Source: Betaproteobacteria bacterium
GTDB taxonomy: Bacteria; Pseudomonadota; Gammaproteobacteria; Burkholderiales; JACQAP01
NCBI GenBank assembly: GCA_016194905.1
Contig: JACQAP010000019.1
Coordinates: 1 to 64,000, forward strand
Direction of reading: 5' to 3'
DNA: 64,000 nucleotides
Numbering within the stretch: position 1 is the first letter of the stretch; each line of letters starts with the position of its first letter. Shown one piece after another: positions 1 through 9,184 of this stretch. The notes below the pieces were generated by a model. That model saw nothing but the letters and a program-made list of their open reading frames with translations. It did not search any database and was not told the DNA's origin. The position numbers and the translations under genes were made by a program.

Positions 1-171
1 GAAACATTTTACTTAACTAAATGTCTTTAGTCAAGGGAAAGTTTTACTTTTTTGCGAGAAATCGTGCGGTTTTGGGGCAGATTTTCATGCCCATGATGGA
101 AAACGGCTATTTGGATGGGTTTCGTCAAGTACATACTCCCGAATCTCGAGGTCCGGACCAAGCCAAACAGG

Positions 172-191
172 ATGTAAGCGGGCGCTTACAT
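172..191. repeat. 20-bp palindrome (possible operator or weak terminator)
   Basis: Nine-base arms ATGTAAGCG and CGCTTACAT are separated by GG. On the minus strand this can fold as an 8-bp stem with a 4-nt loop, 53 nt past the stop of the 244-882 gene, but no T-run follows. That argues against a standard terminator; a dimeric-repressor operator is an alternative. The rest of 1-243 holds nothing I can support: the first 70 bases are AT-richer, and a 65-codon frame at 21-218 (+) has no recognisable features. Confidence 0.4.
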
Positions 192-243
192 AAAAGGTGG
201 GCGACGTACTCGCTCTAAGTCGGCGTCAGGGTGCTTACGCAAC

Positions 244-882
244 TCAGTTGATGAGGGAGCAGGAACCCGGCACGCCAAAGCGATACACAGTTTTTCTGGA
301 GCCATTGCCAATGGGCGGCACCGACTCAATCGGGCACGGCGGAGTCCGCGTGCCGTCCGCACCCAACGTGGTGTCATCGGCAAACTCCGCCCAAATACCA
401 CGATAAACCGGACGGAACATCCACATCAGGTAGCCCCGACGAGCCGCAAGAGTAACCAGTTCCGCCGCATCGGGTGCTTCTGCCTCCACAACCGGGAAAT
501 CGTTGAATCCGTAAGGAAACGACCCGAAAGCCTGCAAACATTCCAGGGCTTCGCTCGAATCCGCCCCCGGGCGAGTGCATCCTGCTCGCTCGGCGCGGGC
601 TACATCCCAAGCACCGAGCTCCCAGCCCGCTTCCATGGCCGCCCGATCCAGCATGGCCAAGTCGCTCCAGCGACCGTTAACCTGAAGTGCTGAGCTCGGG
701 ATTGGCTTGTAAGCCACCGTCTCGGCTTCTTCGCATTCGATGATTTTTTCCTCGACGAAGCCATGCCAGTGCAGCGTCAGGATCACCGGGGTGTCCGGGC
801 ATGGCACGGCCGCGACAGTAACCGCCACCAAAGGCAGGGGTTTGGCGGATATATGCTCGGTGATGGTTTCCAGCAAGTTCAT
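244..882 (-). CDS. hypothetical protein, 212 aa
   Basis: I do not recognise this family. It encodes 212 residues, acidic overall, with no signal peptide and no membrane segment. An N-terminal half rich in small hydrophobic strands is followed by an aromatic segment around residues 120-165 (PYGFNDF, YLMWMFRPVYRGIW). Five cysteines are scattered without a CxxC metal motif. The start is well supported: an AAGGAGG Shine-Dalgarno lies a few bases before the ATG. It is divergent from bioA, with a gap of about 190 nt, and stands alone on its strand. Whether it is functional rests only on the strong ribosome site and the intact frame. Confidence 0.6.
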   Translation of the reverse strand: MNLLETITEHISAKPLPLVAVTVAAVPCPDTPVILTLHWHGFVEEKIIECEEAETVAYKPIPSSALQVNGRWSDLAMLDRAAMEAGWELGAWDVARAERAGCTRPGADSSEALECLQAFGSFPYGFNDFPVVEAEAPDAAELVTLAARRGYLMWMFRPVYRGIWAEFADDTTLGADGTRTPPCPIESVPPIGNGSRKTVYRFGVPGSCSLIN

Positions 883-1072
883 GCAGAACCTCCTTTACAC
901 CGGATATCTCGGCAGCTTATATCGGGCTACCTTCAAAGAGTAAAGCATCAACGATGCCTGACTGCCTGGCAGCCAAACCCGCAGAGCGCCAATACTCCCG
1001 CTTGATTCACCGCCGAAAAAATGTCTTACTGCGCGCGATGTCCAGCCGCGCCACTACCTGCTCTGCATCCTG

Positions 1073-2395
1073 ATGAATTCCAATTTGCCTCGCAACCAGG
1101 ATCTGCTCGCCCGCAGCCTGCGCTCCGTCTGGCACCCCTGCACCCAGATGAAGCATCACGAGCAAATGCCGCTGGTGCCGATCGCGCGCGGAGACGGGAT
1201 GTGGCTGTATGACTTCGACGGTAACCGCTATCTCGATGCGATCAGCTCCTGGTGGGTCAATCTCTTCGGGCATGCCAATCCGCGCATCAATGCTGCGCTG
1301 ACCGAACAGCTCGGCAGGCTGGAACACGTGATCCTTGCCGGCTTCACTCATGAGCCGGTCGTGCAGCTTTCTGAGCGACTGTCGACGCTGACCGGCCTGT
1401 CGCATTGTTTCTACGGCAGCGACGGCGCATCCGCGGTCGAGATCGCCCTGAAAATGAGTTTCCATTACTGGAAAAACAGCGGACGTTCTGAGAAACAGGG
1501 ATTTGTCAGCCTGAAAAACGGCTACCACGGGGAGACACTGGGTGCTCTGTCGGTGACGGATGTGCCCCTGTTTCGGGATACGTATGCGACGCTATTGAGG
1601 CAGAGCACCCAACTTCCCTCGCCGGATTGGCGCGATGCGCGTCCCGGGGAAAGGGCCGAAAATGTTGCTATTCGTGCGGCGGACGCGCTGGAAGCTTATC
1701 TCGCCGCAGCGCACGCGCAGACTGCGGCCCTGATCGTCGAACCGCTGGTCCAGGCCGCGGGCGGGATGGCAATGTACCACCCGCGCTTTCTGCGCGAAGC
1801 CCGAGCTCTGTGCGATCGCCACGGCGTGCACCTTATCGCCGACGAAATCGCGGTAGGATTCGGTCGCACCGGCAGTTTTCTCGCCTGCGAACAGGCCGGT
1901 ATTCGCCCGGACTTCGTCTGCCTGTCCAAGGGCATCACCGGCGGCTACCTGCCGTTGTCGGTAACAATGACGACCAACGACATCTACCGTGCGTTCTACG
2001 ACGATGAAATGGCGCGAGGCTTCCTCCATTCCCATTCCTATACCGGCAACGCGCTCGCCTGTCGTGCCGCGCTGGCAGTCCTGGATATTTTCGAGCAGGA
2101 CGACGTTATCGCCGCGAATCGGGCCAAGTCCGCGCAGATGTCCAGACGGTGTCGAAAAATCGTTCAGCATCCCCGTGTCAGACAGTTCCGCAATACCGGC
2201 ATGATCTGGGCATTCGAAGTCGCGACGAAGGACCCGTTGTTCCCGCGAAAGTTCTATCGCTCGGCGCTAGACCGGGGACTGTTGCTGCGACCGCTCGGCA
2301 ACACCGTTTACTTCATGCCGCCGTATGTCATTGCGGAAGAACACATGGACATGCTCGTCGAAGGTACCTGCGCAATCCTGGATGGCACGGACTGA
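1073..2395 (+). CDS. bioA: adenosylmethionine-8-amino-7-oxononanoate aminotransferase
   Basis: PLP enzyme of biotin synthesis that converts KAPA to DAPA with S-adenosylmethionine as amino donor, in the cytosol. The 440-residue length is usual. The N-terminus carries the BioA-specific WHPCTQM (20-26) and SSWWVNLFGH (58-67) signatures. GSDGASA (115-121) is the cofactor phosphate loop, D257 in IADE contacts the pyridine nitrogen, and K286 in SKGITGG is the Schiff-base lysine. No other bio gene is nearby, so it is split from the rest of the pathway. dacB begins 40 nt after the stop. Confidence 0.93.
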   Translation: MNSNLPRNQDLLARSLRSVWHPCTQMKHHEQMPLVPIARGDGMWLYDFDGNRYLDAISSWWVNLFGHANPRINAALTEQLGRLEHVILAGFTHEPVVQLSERLSTLTGLSHCFYGSDGASAVEIALKMSFHYWKNSGRSEKQGFVSLKNGYHGETLGALSVTDVPLFRDTYATLLRQSTQLPSPDWRDARPGERAENVAIRAADALEAYLAAAHAQTAALIVEPLVQAAGGMAMYHPRFLREARALCDRHGVHLIADEIAVGFGRTGSFLACEQAGIRPDFVCLSKGITGGYLPLSVTMTTNDIYRAFYDDEMARGFLHSHSYTGNALACRAALAVLDIFEQDDVIAANRAKSAQMSRRCRKIVQHPRVRQFRNTGMIWAFEVATKDPLFPRKFYRSALDRGLLLRPLGNTVYFMPPYVIAEEHMDMLVEGTCAILDGTD

Positions 2396-2435
2396 TGCGG
2401 CGCCGATCGCGCCTTCCTTGGCCGCTGCCATCGTG

Positions 2436-3851
2436 ATGTCCGTGCGTATCCGATTCATCCTCTTGCTGCTCGCCGTATTGCCGGCGACCGTTTGCGCTAC
2501 AGCGCTGAACAGGCTGCCGGCGAGCATAGCCGCCGCCCTGGCACAGGCCGGCGTTCCCGAAAGCGAGGTCGGGGTCTACGTGCATGACCTCACCAGCGAC
2601 CGCGAGGTGTTGTCCTTCGGTGCCGACCAGGCGCTCAATCCAGCCTCCGCGATGAAGTTGCTTACCACGTTCGCGGCGCTCGAATTGCTCGGACCGGCTT
2701 ATACATGGAAGACCGAAGCCTGGCTGGATGGCAAGCTTGACGGTGACCGGCTCGATGGCAATCTGGTGCTGAAGGGCTATGGCGATCCAAAATTCAACGT
2801 GGAGAGTCTTTGGCTGTTTCTGCGTGATCTTCGCAACCGCGGCGTGCGTGACATCACGGGTGATTTGTTGCTCGACCGCAGCTTTTTCGCCATCGACAAC
2901 CACGATCCGGCGCTGTTCGATAGCGAGCCGTCGCGGCCTTATAACGTCGGACCGGACGCGCTGCTGATCAATTACAAGACATTCCGGCTCCAGTTCGTGC
3001 CGGACGAAAGAAGACAGACGGTCGGCATATTCTCGGACCCGCCCCTGCCGCAGTTACGGCTGGTGAACAACCTTCGTCTCGGGCCGGGAAACTGCGACGT
3101 ATGGCCGGAGAAGCCCGGGATCAACGAAAATACCCTGACGTTTTCTGGTGTGTTTCCATCGGGCTGCGGCGAGAAGTTTCGTTATTTCAGCCTGCTCTCA
3201 GCGAATGACTACGCAGCAACGCTGTTCCGGCAGTTCTGGCAGCAGGTCGGTGGCAGCTGGTCAGGCCGCGTGCTGGACGCCGAACTTGCCGCAACGGCGG
3301 AACTGTTCATCACCTGGCAATCGCCGCCGCTCTCCGAATTGATCCGCGAGGTCAACAAATTCAGCATCAACGTCATGGCGCGGCAGATCTTTCTCACCCT
3401 GGGCGTGCGTGAGGATCCGCCCGCTACCCTCGAAAAATCACAACGCGCACTGCGCGAATGGCTTGGCCGGCGTGGACTTTCCTTTCCCGAGCTTGTGGTC
3501 GAAAACGGCGCGGGGCTGTCGCGTGTCAATAGAATCAGTTCCCGACACCTCGCCCAGGTGCTGATCGCCGCCTATCGCAGCCCGTTGATGCCGGAATACA
3601 TGGCCTCCCTGCCGTTAACGGCGATCGACGGCACAATGAAAAAGCGGTTGAACAATTCTCCGGCCGCGGGACAGGCCCACGTGAAGACAGGCTATATCGA
3701 AGGCGTACGCGCGCTCGCCGGTTACACCCTTGACGCGCGTGGCCGAATGCTCGCCGTCGTAATGATCATCAACCACCCTCGTGCAGGCGATACGCAGCCT
3801 GTGCAGGATGCGTTGCTCGAATGGGTTTACGCGGGACGAACTGCCCTTTGA
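2436..3851 (+). CDS. dacB: D-alanyl-D-alanine carboxypeptidase/endopeptidase (PBP4)
   Basis: Periplasmic class-C penicillin-binding protein that trims pentapeptides and cleaves cross-links in peptidoglycan. I place the start at ATG 2436, 40 nt after bioA, because it opens directly into a signal peptide (hydrophobic RFILLLLAVLPATVCA). An in-frame start at 2325 would lie inside bioA. The protein is 471 aa. The active-site triad is complete: S71-A-M-K74, S310-I-N and K417-T-G. The roughly 230-residue spacing between SxxK and SxN is the large insertion typical of PBP4. No clear Shine-Dalgarno precedes the start, so translation may depend on read-through from bioA. Confidence 0.92.
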   Translation: MSVRIRFILLLLAVLPATVCATALNRLPASIAAALAQAGVPESEVGVYVHDLTSDREVLSFGADQALNPASAMKLLTTFAALELLGPAYTWKTEAWLDGKLDGDRLDGNLVLKGYGDPKFNVESLWLFLRDLRNRGVRDITGDLLLDRSFFAIDNHDPALFDSEPSRPYNVGPDALLINYKTFRLQFVPDERRQTVGIFSDPPLPQLRLVNNLRLGPGNCDVWPEKPGINENTLTFSGVFPSGCGEKFRYFSLLSANDYAATLFRQFWQQVGGSWSGRVLDAELAATAELFITWQSPPLSELIREVNKFSINVMARQIFLTLGVREDPPATLEKSQRALREWLGRRGLSFPELVVENGAGLSRVNRISSRHLAQVLIAAYRSPLMPEYMASLPLTAIDGTMKKRLNNSPAAGQAHVKTGYIEGVRALAGYTLDARGRMLAVVMIINHPRAGDTQPVQDALLEWVYAGRTAL

Positions 3852-3904
3852 CCCAATCGGAGAGGCTCAAACGGGTTACCCGCAGCAACCAAACCGGGGG
3901 CTTA

Positions 3905-3913
3905 TGCGATAAT
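3905..3913 (+). promoter_or_regulatory. possible extended -10 promoter for glmU
   Basis: TGC-GATAAT at 3905-3913 fits an extended -10 element 27 nt before the glmU GTG. I see no convincing -35 hexamer. It lies in the 88-nt dacB-glmU gap, so glmU-glmS may have their own start. Confidence 0.35.
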
Positions 3914-3939
3914 TCCTGGCACAGTCTTCGCGCTTTCCT

Positions 3940-5310
3940 GTGAAAAAAGCCCCTCTCAACGTCGTGATCCTTGCCGCGGGTAAGGGTACGCGCATGCACT
4001 CCCGGCTTCCCAAGGTCTTGCACGCCATCGGCGGCAAACCGATGCTCGGTCATGTGCTGGAGCGCGCAATGGCGCTGCGGTCTGAGCGCACCATCGTCAT
4101 CTACGGCCACGGAGGTGACGCGGTTCCGTCCGCCTTCGGGAATGCACCGGTCAAGTTCATACGACAAGAGCCGCAGCTTGGCACCGGTCACGCAGTCCGG
4201 CAGGCCTTGCCCTACCTGCTGCCCGGCGGCAGCACATTGGTGTTGTATGGCGATGTGCCGCTTACCCGGGACAACACGCTTAAGGACCTCATGTCGAAAC
4301 CGGGTCTGCGAGTTCTTACTGCGACACTAAGCGATCCCACGGGCTACGGCCGCATAATTCGGGATCGCGCCGGCCGCATCCAATGTATCGTCGAGGACAA
4401 GGATGCAAGTCCAAAAGAGAAAGCCATAGGGGAGATCAACACCGGCATTCTCTACGCACCGACGGACCTGCTGCAGCACTGGCTATCAAAGCTGACCAAC
4501 CACAATGCACAGAAAGAATACTACCTGACCGATGTGGTGCGCCTTGCAATTGCATCGAAAACCGAAGTGAGCTCGACCATTCCGGCAGACGAGTGGGAGA
4601 TCCTGGGCGTTAACAGCAAGGAGCAGCTGGCCTATCTTGAACGCGTTCATCAATTGCAAAATGCCAGGGGCCTCATGGCGCGTGGTGCGACGCTGGCTGA
4701 TCCATGGCGTTTCGATTTGCGTGGCGAACTCGATTGCGGCGCCGATGTATTTATCGACGTAAACTGCGTATTTGAAGGAAAGGTCCGGCTGGCGGATGAA
4801 GTCAGAGTCGGCCCGGGTTGCGTGCTGAAGAATGTCGAAATCGGGGCAGGCAGCGAGATCGCGCCTTACTGTCATCTCAATGGGGTCGTCATAGGTGCCA
4901 ACTGCCAGATCGGTCCCTATGCGCGGATGCGTCCCGGTACACGGCTGGCCGACGACGTGCATATCGGCAATTTCGTCGAGACCAAGGCGACCGAAATTGG
5001 CAACAAGTCCAAGGCCAACCACCTGAGCTACCTTGGCGACACGACGATAGGCAGCGGCGTCAACATCGGTGCGGGCACCATTGTCTGCAACTACGACGGC
5101 GCCAACAAATATCGTACTGTGATCGAGGACGGCGCCTTCATCGGCTCAGATACACAACTGGTCGCGCCGGTCACCATTGGTCGTGGTGCCACCATCGGCG
5201 CAGGGAGCACGATCACCAAAGATGCCCCCGCGGAAGCGCTGACGCTATCGCGCTCCAAACAGATATCCGTGTCCGGCTGGGTACGCCCAACCAAGAAGAG
5301 TCCAAAGTAA
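3940..5310 (+). CDS. glmU: bifunctional GlmU: UDP-GlcNAc pyrophosphorylase / GlcN-1-P acetyltransferase
   Basis: Cytosolic enzyme making UDP-GlcNAc for peptidoglycan and lipopolysaccharide: the C-terminal half acetylates glucosamine-1-phosphate and the N-terminal half couples it to UTP. LAAGKGTRM (11-19) is the nucleotide-binding loop and GTGHA (81-85) follows in the sugar site. From about 265 the sequence turns into left-handed beta-helix hexapeptides, with the catalytic histidine H361 in the ANHLSYLGD segment. The 456-residue length matches the family. It starts with GTG. glmS follows 66 nt later, so the two consecutive pathway enzymes are probably co-transcribed. Confidence 0.96.
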   Translation: MKKAPLNVVILAAGKGTRMHSRLPKVLHAIGGKPMLGHVLERAMALRSERTIVIYGHGGDAVPSAFGNAPVKFIRQEPQLGTGHAVRQALPYLLPGGSTLVLYGDVPLTRDNTLKDLMSKPGLRVLTATLSDPTGYGRIIRDRAGRIQCIVEDKDASPKEKAIGEINTGILYAPTDLLQHWLSKLTNHNAQKEYYLTDVVRLAIASKTEVSSTIPADEWEILGVNSKEQLAYLERVHQLQNARGLMARGATLADPWRFDLRGELDCGADVFIDVNCVFEGKVRLADEVRVGPGCVLKNVEIGAGSEIAPYCHLNGVVIGANCQIGPYARMRPGTRLADDVHIGNFVETKATEIGNKSKANHLSYLGDTTIGSGVNIGAGTIVCNYDGANKYRTVIEDGAFIGSDTQLVAPVTIGRGATIGAGSTITKDAPAEALTLSRSKQISVSGWVRPTKKSPK

Positions 5311-5376
5311 CGACCGCATTCAACATGCTTGGCCGTTCATCGATCACTAGCCACTAAATCATCGGTCAATACATTT

Positions 5377-7206
5377 ATGTGTGGAATCGTAGGCGCAGTC
5401 GCTCGGCGTAATATCGTTCCCATCCTGATCGAGGGTCTGCGCAAGCTTGAGTATCGCGGCTACGATTCCGCGGGGATTGCGGTAGTCAATGGCGGTCTGC
5501 ATCGCCTGCGCAGTATCGGGCGCGTGGCTTCGCTCGCCGAGATGGCGGATCAGGCGAAGGTTCACGGCAACCTTGGCATCGCACACACCCGCTGGGCCAC
5601 GCACGGGGTTCCTTCGGAGCGCAACGCCCATCCTCATGTCAGCGAGGACGGCTTTGCGGTCGTTCACAACGGCATCATCGAAAATCACGAAGAGATACGC
5701 GCACGGCTTTCGACTGCCGGGTATCGCTTCGCCTCCGATACCGACACCGAAGTCGTCGCACACCTGATTCATCTGCACTGGAAACAGGATGGCAACCTGT
5801 TCGCCGCCGTGCGCAAAGCCGTCGCCGAGTTGCGCGGGGCCTACGCGATCGCGGTGTTGTCGGAGAAAAGTCCTGAAACGCTGGTAGTCGCGCGCAAGGG
5901 CGCGCCATTGCTGCTGGGACTGGGCAAAGGTGAAAACTTCGCCGCATCGGACGCTTCTGCGCTGCTGCAGGTCACCAAGAAGGTCATCTATCTCGAAGAT
6001 GGCGATGTGGCCGAGATCGGGTTGAACGGCGTGCAAATCTGCGACAGCACAGGCAGCGAAGTGATCCGGTCCGTGCATGAAAGCAAATTGTCCGCAGACG
6101 CGGTAGAACTCGGGCCGTACCGTCACTACATGCAGAAGGAAATCTTCGAGCAGCCAGGGGCGGTGGCCAATACGCTGGAGATGGTCATCGGCGCCCAATC
6201 GATCGTGCCGCAGTTGTTCGGCGTCGAGGCCGAGAGCATGATGAAGCGGATCAACGCAGTCACCGTGCTCGCCTGCGGAACCAGCTATCACGCCGGGCTG
6301 GTTGCGCGTTATTGGATAGAGGCAATCGCAGGCATTCCCTGCTCGGTCGAGATCGCCAGTGAATTCCGCTATCGGGAGAGTGTACCGAATCCCGACACAC
6401 TGGTCATCGCCATATCCCAGTCAGGAGAGACCGCGGATACGATAGCCGCGCTGCAATTCGCCAAATCGCTTGGGCAGAACCTCGCGCTGGCAATATGCAA
6501 TGTGGCGGAAAGCTCATTGATCCGACACGCCAGTCTGAAATTTCTCACGCGCGCCGGACCCGAGATCGGCGTGGCCTCGACCAAGGCATTTACTACTCAA
6601 CTCGCAGCGCTGTTTTTGCTGACGCTGGTGCTGGCCAAAACGCGTGGTCGGCTTTCCGCGGCGGATGAGCAAAAGCATCTGCAAGCGCTGCGGCACCTGC
6701 CTTCTGCACTGCAACAGGTGCTCACGCTCGAACCCGAGGTTGCAAAATGGGCGAAGCGATTTGCCGATAAACAACATGCACTGTTCCTCGGTCGAGGCAT
6801 GCACTATCCGATCGCGATGGAAGGCGCGCTCAAGCTCAAGGAGATTTCCTATATCCACGCGGAGGCCTACCCGGCCGGCGAGCTCAAGCACGGACCGCTG
6901 GCACTGGTGGACAAGGAGATGCCGGTAATCGCGATCGCCCCGAATGATGCGTTGCTGGAGAAACTCAAGTCCAACTTGCAAGAAGTCCGCGCCCGCGGTG
7001 GCGAGCTCTACGTGTTCGCCGATGCCGACACCCATATTCAGGCCGAGGATGGGGTGCATATCATCCGCATGACCGAACACGCAGGTTACCTGAGCCCCAT
7101 CCTGCACACGCTGCCACTGCAGTTGCTGGCGTATCACGCCGCACTTACCAAGGGCACGGATGTCGACAAACCGCGCAATCTGGCAAAGTCTGTCACTGTC
7201 GAATAA
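5377..7206 (+). CDS. glmS: glutamine-fructose-6-phosphate aminotransferase (isomerizing)
   Basis: Makes glucosamine-6-phosphate from fructose-6-phosphate and glutamine, the committed step to amino sugars. The start must be ATG 5377, because the amidotransferase nucleophile is Cys2 (MCGIVGAV); an upstream in-frame ATG at 5329 would bury it. The N-terminal glutaminase domain has HTRWATHG and HNGIIENH. Two SIS sugar-isomerase domains follow (CGTSYHA and SQSGETADT; later [21 protein letters not shown]), and the protein ends [13 protein letters not shown] as the family does. Length is 609 aa. There is no obvious glmS ribozyme in the short leader, as expected outside Firmicutes. Confidence 0.97.
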   Translation: MCGIVGAVARRNIVPILIEGLRKLEYRGYDSAGIAVVNGGLHRLRSIGRVASLAEMADQAKVHGNLGIAHTRWATHGVPSERNAHPHVSEDGFAVVHNGIIENHEEIRARLSTAGYRFASDTDTEVVAHLIHLHWKQDGNLFAAVRKAVAELRGAYAIAVLSEKSPETLVVARKGAPLLLGLGKGENFAASDASALLQVTKKVIYLEDGDVAEIGLNGVQICDSTGSEVIRSVHESKLSADAVELGPYRHYMQKEIFEQPGAVANTLEMVIGAQSIVPQLFGVEAESMMKRINAVTVLACGTSYHAGLVARYWIEAIAGIPCSVEIASEFRYRESVPNPDTLVIAISQSGETADTIAALQFAKSLGQNLALAICNVAESSLIRHASLKFLTRAGPEIGVASTKAFTTQLAALFLLTLVLAKTRGRLSAADEQKHLQALRHLPSALQQVLTLEPEVAKWAKRFADKQHALFLGRGMHYPIAMEGALKLKEISYIHAEAYPAGELKHGPLALVDKEMPVIAIAPNDALLEKLKSNLQEVRARGGELYVFADADTHIQAEDGVHIIRMTEHAGYLSPILHTLPLQLLAYHAALTKGTDVDKPRNLAKSVTVE

Positions 7207-7261
7207 GCATGGAAATGCGAATTGCCGAACGAGCCGTCGAATATGTCGAACGGAGGAGGAC

Positions 7262-7738
7262 ATGCAGAAATTCCTGAAATTATTGATTCCCTCAATGCTT
7301 GCCGTCCTGAGCCTGATCATACTGCCGACGGCCGTAGCGAATATGGGCTCGGAGGAATCAACCGAGAGCAGTGATCCAAACTACCTGGAGGGCAAAAAAG
7401 CCGTGGAATCGCAGGAGTGGAAAAAGGCGATCGACCTGCTCTCGAAGGCGGTGCAGGCCGTGCCGAACAATTCCGATGCGCACAATCTCCTGGGATACGC
7501 ATATCGTAAGACCGGGAGGTTCGACGCTTCATTCGTCCAGTACAACGAAGCGTTGAAGCTCGATCCGACGAACAAGCACGCACATGAATACATCGGGGAG
7601 GCCTATCTTTTGACCGACAACCTGCCCAAGGCGGAGCAACATCTCGCCGAGCTGCAGAGAATCTGTTCGCCGATTCCGTGCGAGGAATACAAGGAGCTCA
7701 AGCGCGCCGTGGACACCTACAAAAAGGCCAAGAAGTAG
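7262..7738 (+). CDS. TPR-repeat periplasmic protein
   Basis: A 158-residue protein that starts with a signal-peptide-like segment (LLIPSMLAVLSLIILPTAVA). Two to three tetratricopeptide repeats follow (for example HNLLGYAYRKTGRFDASFVQYNEALKLDP and the next helix pair), so it probably acts as a periplasmic protein-protein adaptor. A CSPIPC pair near the C-terminus could form a disulfide or bind metal. The ATG at 7262 is chosen because a very strong GGAGGAGG ribosome site (7252-7259) precedes it; the frame is open to 7160 inside glmS. It lies 55 nt after glmS and 2 nt before the HAD gene. Its partner is unknown. Confidence 0.8.
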   Translation: MQKFLKLLIPSMLAVLSLIILPTAVANMGSEESTESSDPNYLEGKKAVESQEWKKAIDLLSKAVQAVPNNSDAHNLLGYAYRKTGRFDASFVQYNEALKLDPTNKHAHEYIGEAYLLTDNLPKAEQHLAELQRICSPIPCEEYKELKRAVDTYKKAKK

Positions 7739-7740
7739 CG

Positions 7741-8394
7741 ATGCCCAATCCGGCGATATGCGCCGTGCTGTGGGATTTCGGCGGCGTGATGACGGAAAGT
7801 CCTTTTCTGGCGTTTCGACGTTTCGAAGAGGAACGCGGATTGCCTGCCGATTTCCTGCGCGGCATCAATGCGCGCAACCACGATTACAATGCCTGGGCGC
7901 GTTTCGAGCGATCGGAACTGTCGCCTCATGAGTTCGACGAAGTTTTCGCCGCGGAAACGCAGGCCGCCGGTCACGAAGTGCGCGGGCTCGATGTCATCGA
8001 TCTCCTTTATGGTGAAGTCCGGCCGGCCATGGTCGCAGCGCTCAGGGCCTGCAAGCGCCACTTTACCAATGCCTGCGTCACCAATAACGTAGCCGCGGGG
8101 CCTGGGCGGGGGTTTGAGCGTGACCCGGGGCGCGCCGTCGAATGGAAGGGAATTCTCGACTTGTTCGACGTCGTCATCGAATCTTCCAAAATCGGCGTGC
8201 GCAAACCCGAGATTCGGTTCTTCGAACGGGCTTGCGAGCAACTCGGCATAAGCGCGTCGCAGGCGGTCTATCTGGATGACCTGGGCACCAACCTGAAGCC
8301 TGCGCGAACCATGGGAATGCGCACCATCAAAGTGGAGGATCCGGCCATCGCGATAGCCGAACTCGAGTCGGTACTGGAAATTTCCTTACACTGA
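7741..8394 (+). CDS. HAD-superfamily hydrolase-like protein
   Basis: 217 aa, haloacid-dehalogenase fold. Motif I is LWDFGGV with nucleophile D12, but the usual second aspartate (DxD) is glycine G14, as in the group that resembles the N-terminal domains of ACAD10 and soluble epoxide hydrolase. The motif III lysine lies in SSKIGVRKPE and motif IV is the paired aspartates of VYLDDLG. Without the general acid/base Asp, phosphatase activity may be weak or different, so I do not name a substrate. ATG 7741 is taken as the start. It follows the TPR gene by 2 nt and converges with the SDR gene. Confidence 0.8.
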   Translation: MPNPAICAVLWDFGGVMTESPFLAFRRFEEERGLPADFLRGINARNHDYNAWARFERSELSPHEFDEVFAAETQAAGHEVRGLDVIDLLYGEVRPAMVAALRACKRHFTNACVTNNVAAGPGRGFERDPGRAVEWKGILDLFDVVIESSKIGVRKPEIRFFERACEQLGISASQAVYLDDLGTNLKPARTMGMRTIKVEDPAIAIAELESVLEISLH

Positions 8395-8407
8395 AGACGC
8401 GGCGGGT

Positions 8408-9184
8408 TCAGCGGGGCGGCCGACGCGGCTTGTGCGGCGCGCGCGCGAACAGCAGGTCATACAACGGCCGCGGCAACCGGCGCAACACCCAGCCAACCAG
8501 CGCCATCTGCCAGGGCAGAACGTAAAACTTTTTGCGTGCGGCGATCGCCGTAGCCACCTTCGAAGCTGCTACCTCGGCATGCATTAAAAACGGCATGCGA
8601 TAGGGATTTTTCGAAGTCATCGACGTGGCGACATACCCCGGGCAAATCGTCACGACCGATACACCGCTGCCGTGCAATTCGACACGCAAGCTTTCGAGAT
8701 AGGAGATCGCGGCTGCTTTCGACGCGGAATACGCCGCGGCGCCCGGAATACCGCGAAATCCGGCTACGCTGGCGATCCCGGCCAGTACACCCTCGCGCTG
8801 CCGTTTCATCGCTTCGACGAATGGCTGAAAGGTCAGCATCATTCCAATGACGTTGATCGCCATGATTTCTTCGAACACCGCGTTGTCCTCGGGATTGCCT
8901 GTGAGCGTACCGGCACTTATCCCTGCATTCGCGATCACGACATCGGGACTTCCCACACGGGCGACGAAATCCTCCGCAGCCATCGCCAGCGCGCGCGCGT
9001 CCGTTACATCCACGGCATACGTGTAGGACCGAACCGGCAGCGACGCCGCAAGTTGCGTGAGAAGATCCGCGCGACGCGCGATCAGACCAAGCGTGGCACC
9101 GCGTCCGGCGTATTCCAGCGCGAGGGCTCTGCCTATGCCGCTGGAGGCGCCGGTAATGATGACCTTCCGGGCCGGCGCCTTCAT
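8408..9184 (-). CDS. short-chain dehydrogenase/reductase
   Basis: 258-residue classical SDR. TGASSGIG (11-18) is the cofactor loop, NAG (86-88) the structural motif, and S139-Y152-K156 (YSASK) the catalytic set. ARR at 36-38 after the second strand suggests NADP(H) preference. The substrate cannot be told from sequence. Its start overlaps the end of the second dsbA by 4 nt, which makes it the last gene of the priA-argS-SPOR-dsbA-dsbA run. A proline- and arginine-rich tail ends the protein. Confidence 0.88.
   Translation of the reverse strand: MKAPARKVIITGASSGIGRALALEYAGRGATLGLIARRADLLTQLAASLPVRSYTYAVDVTDARALAMAAEDFVARVGSPDVVIANAGISAGTLTGNPEDNAVFEEIMAINVIGMMLTFQPFVEAMKRQREGVLAGIASVAGFRGIPGAAAYSASKAAAISYLESLRVELHGSGVSVVTICPGYVATSMTSKNPYRMPFLMHAEVAASKVATAIAARKKFYVLPWQMALVGWVLRRLPRPLYDLLFARAPHKPRRPPR

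Noticed and set aside
21-218. A 65-codon frame near the left edge
   Set aside because: No ribosome site, no motif and it crosses the palindrome; cannot be supported as a gene.
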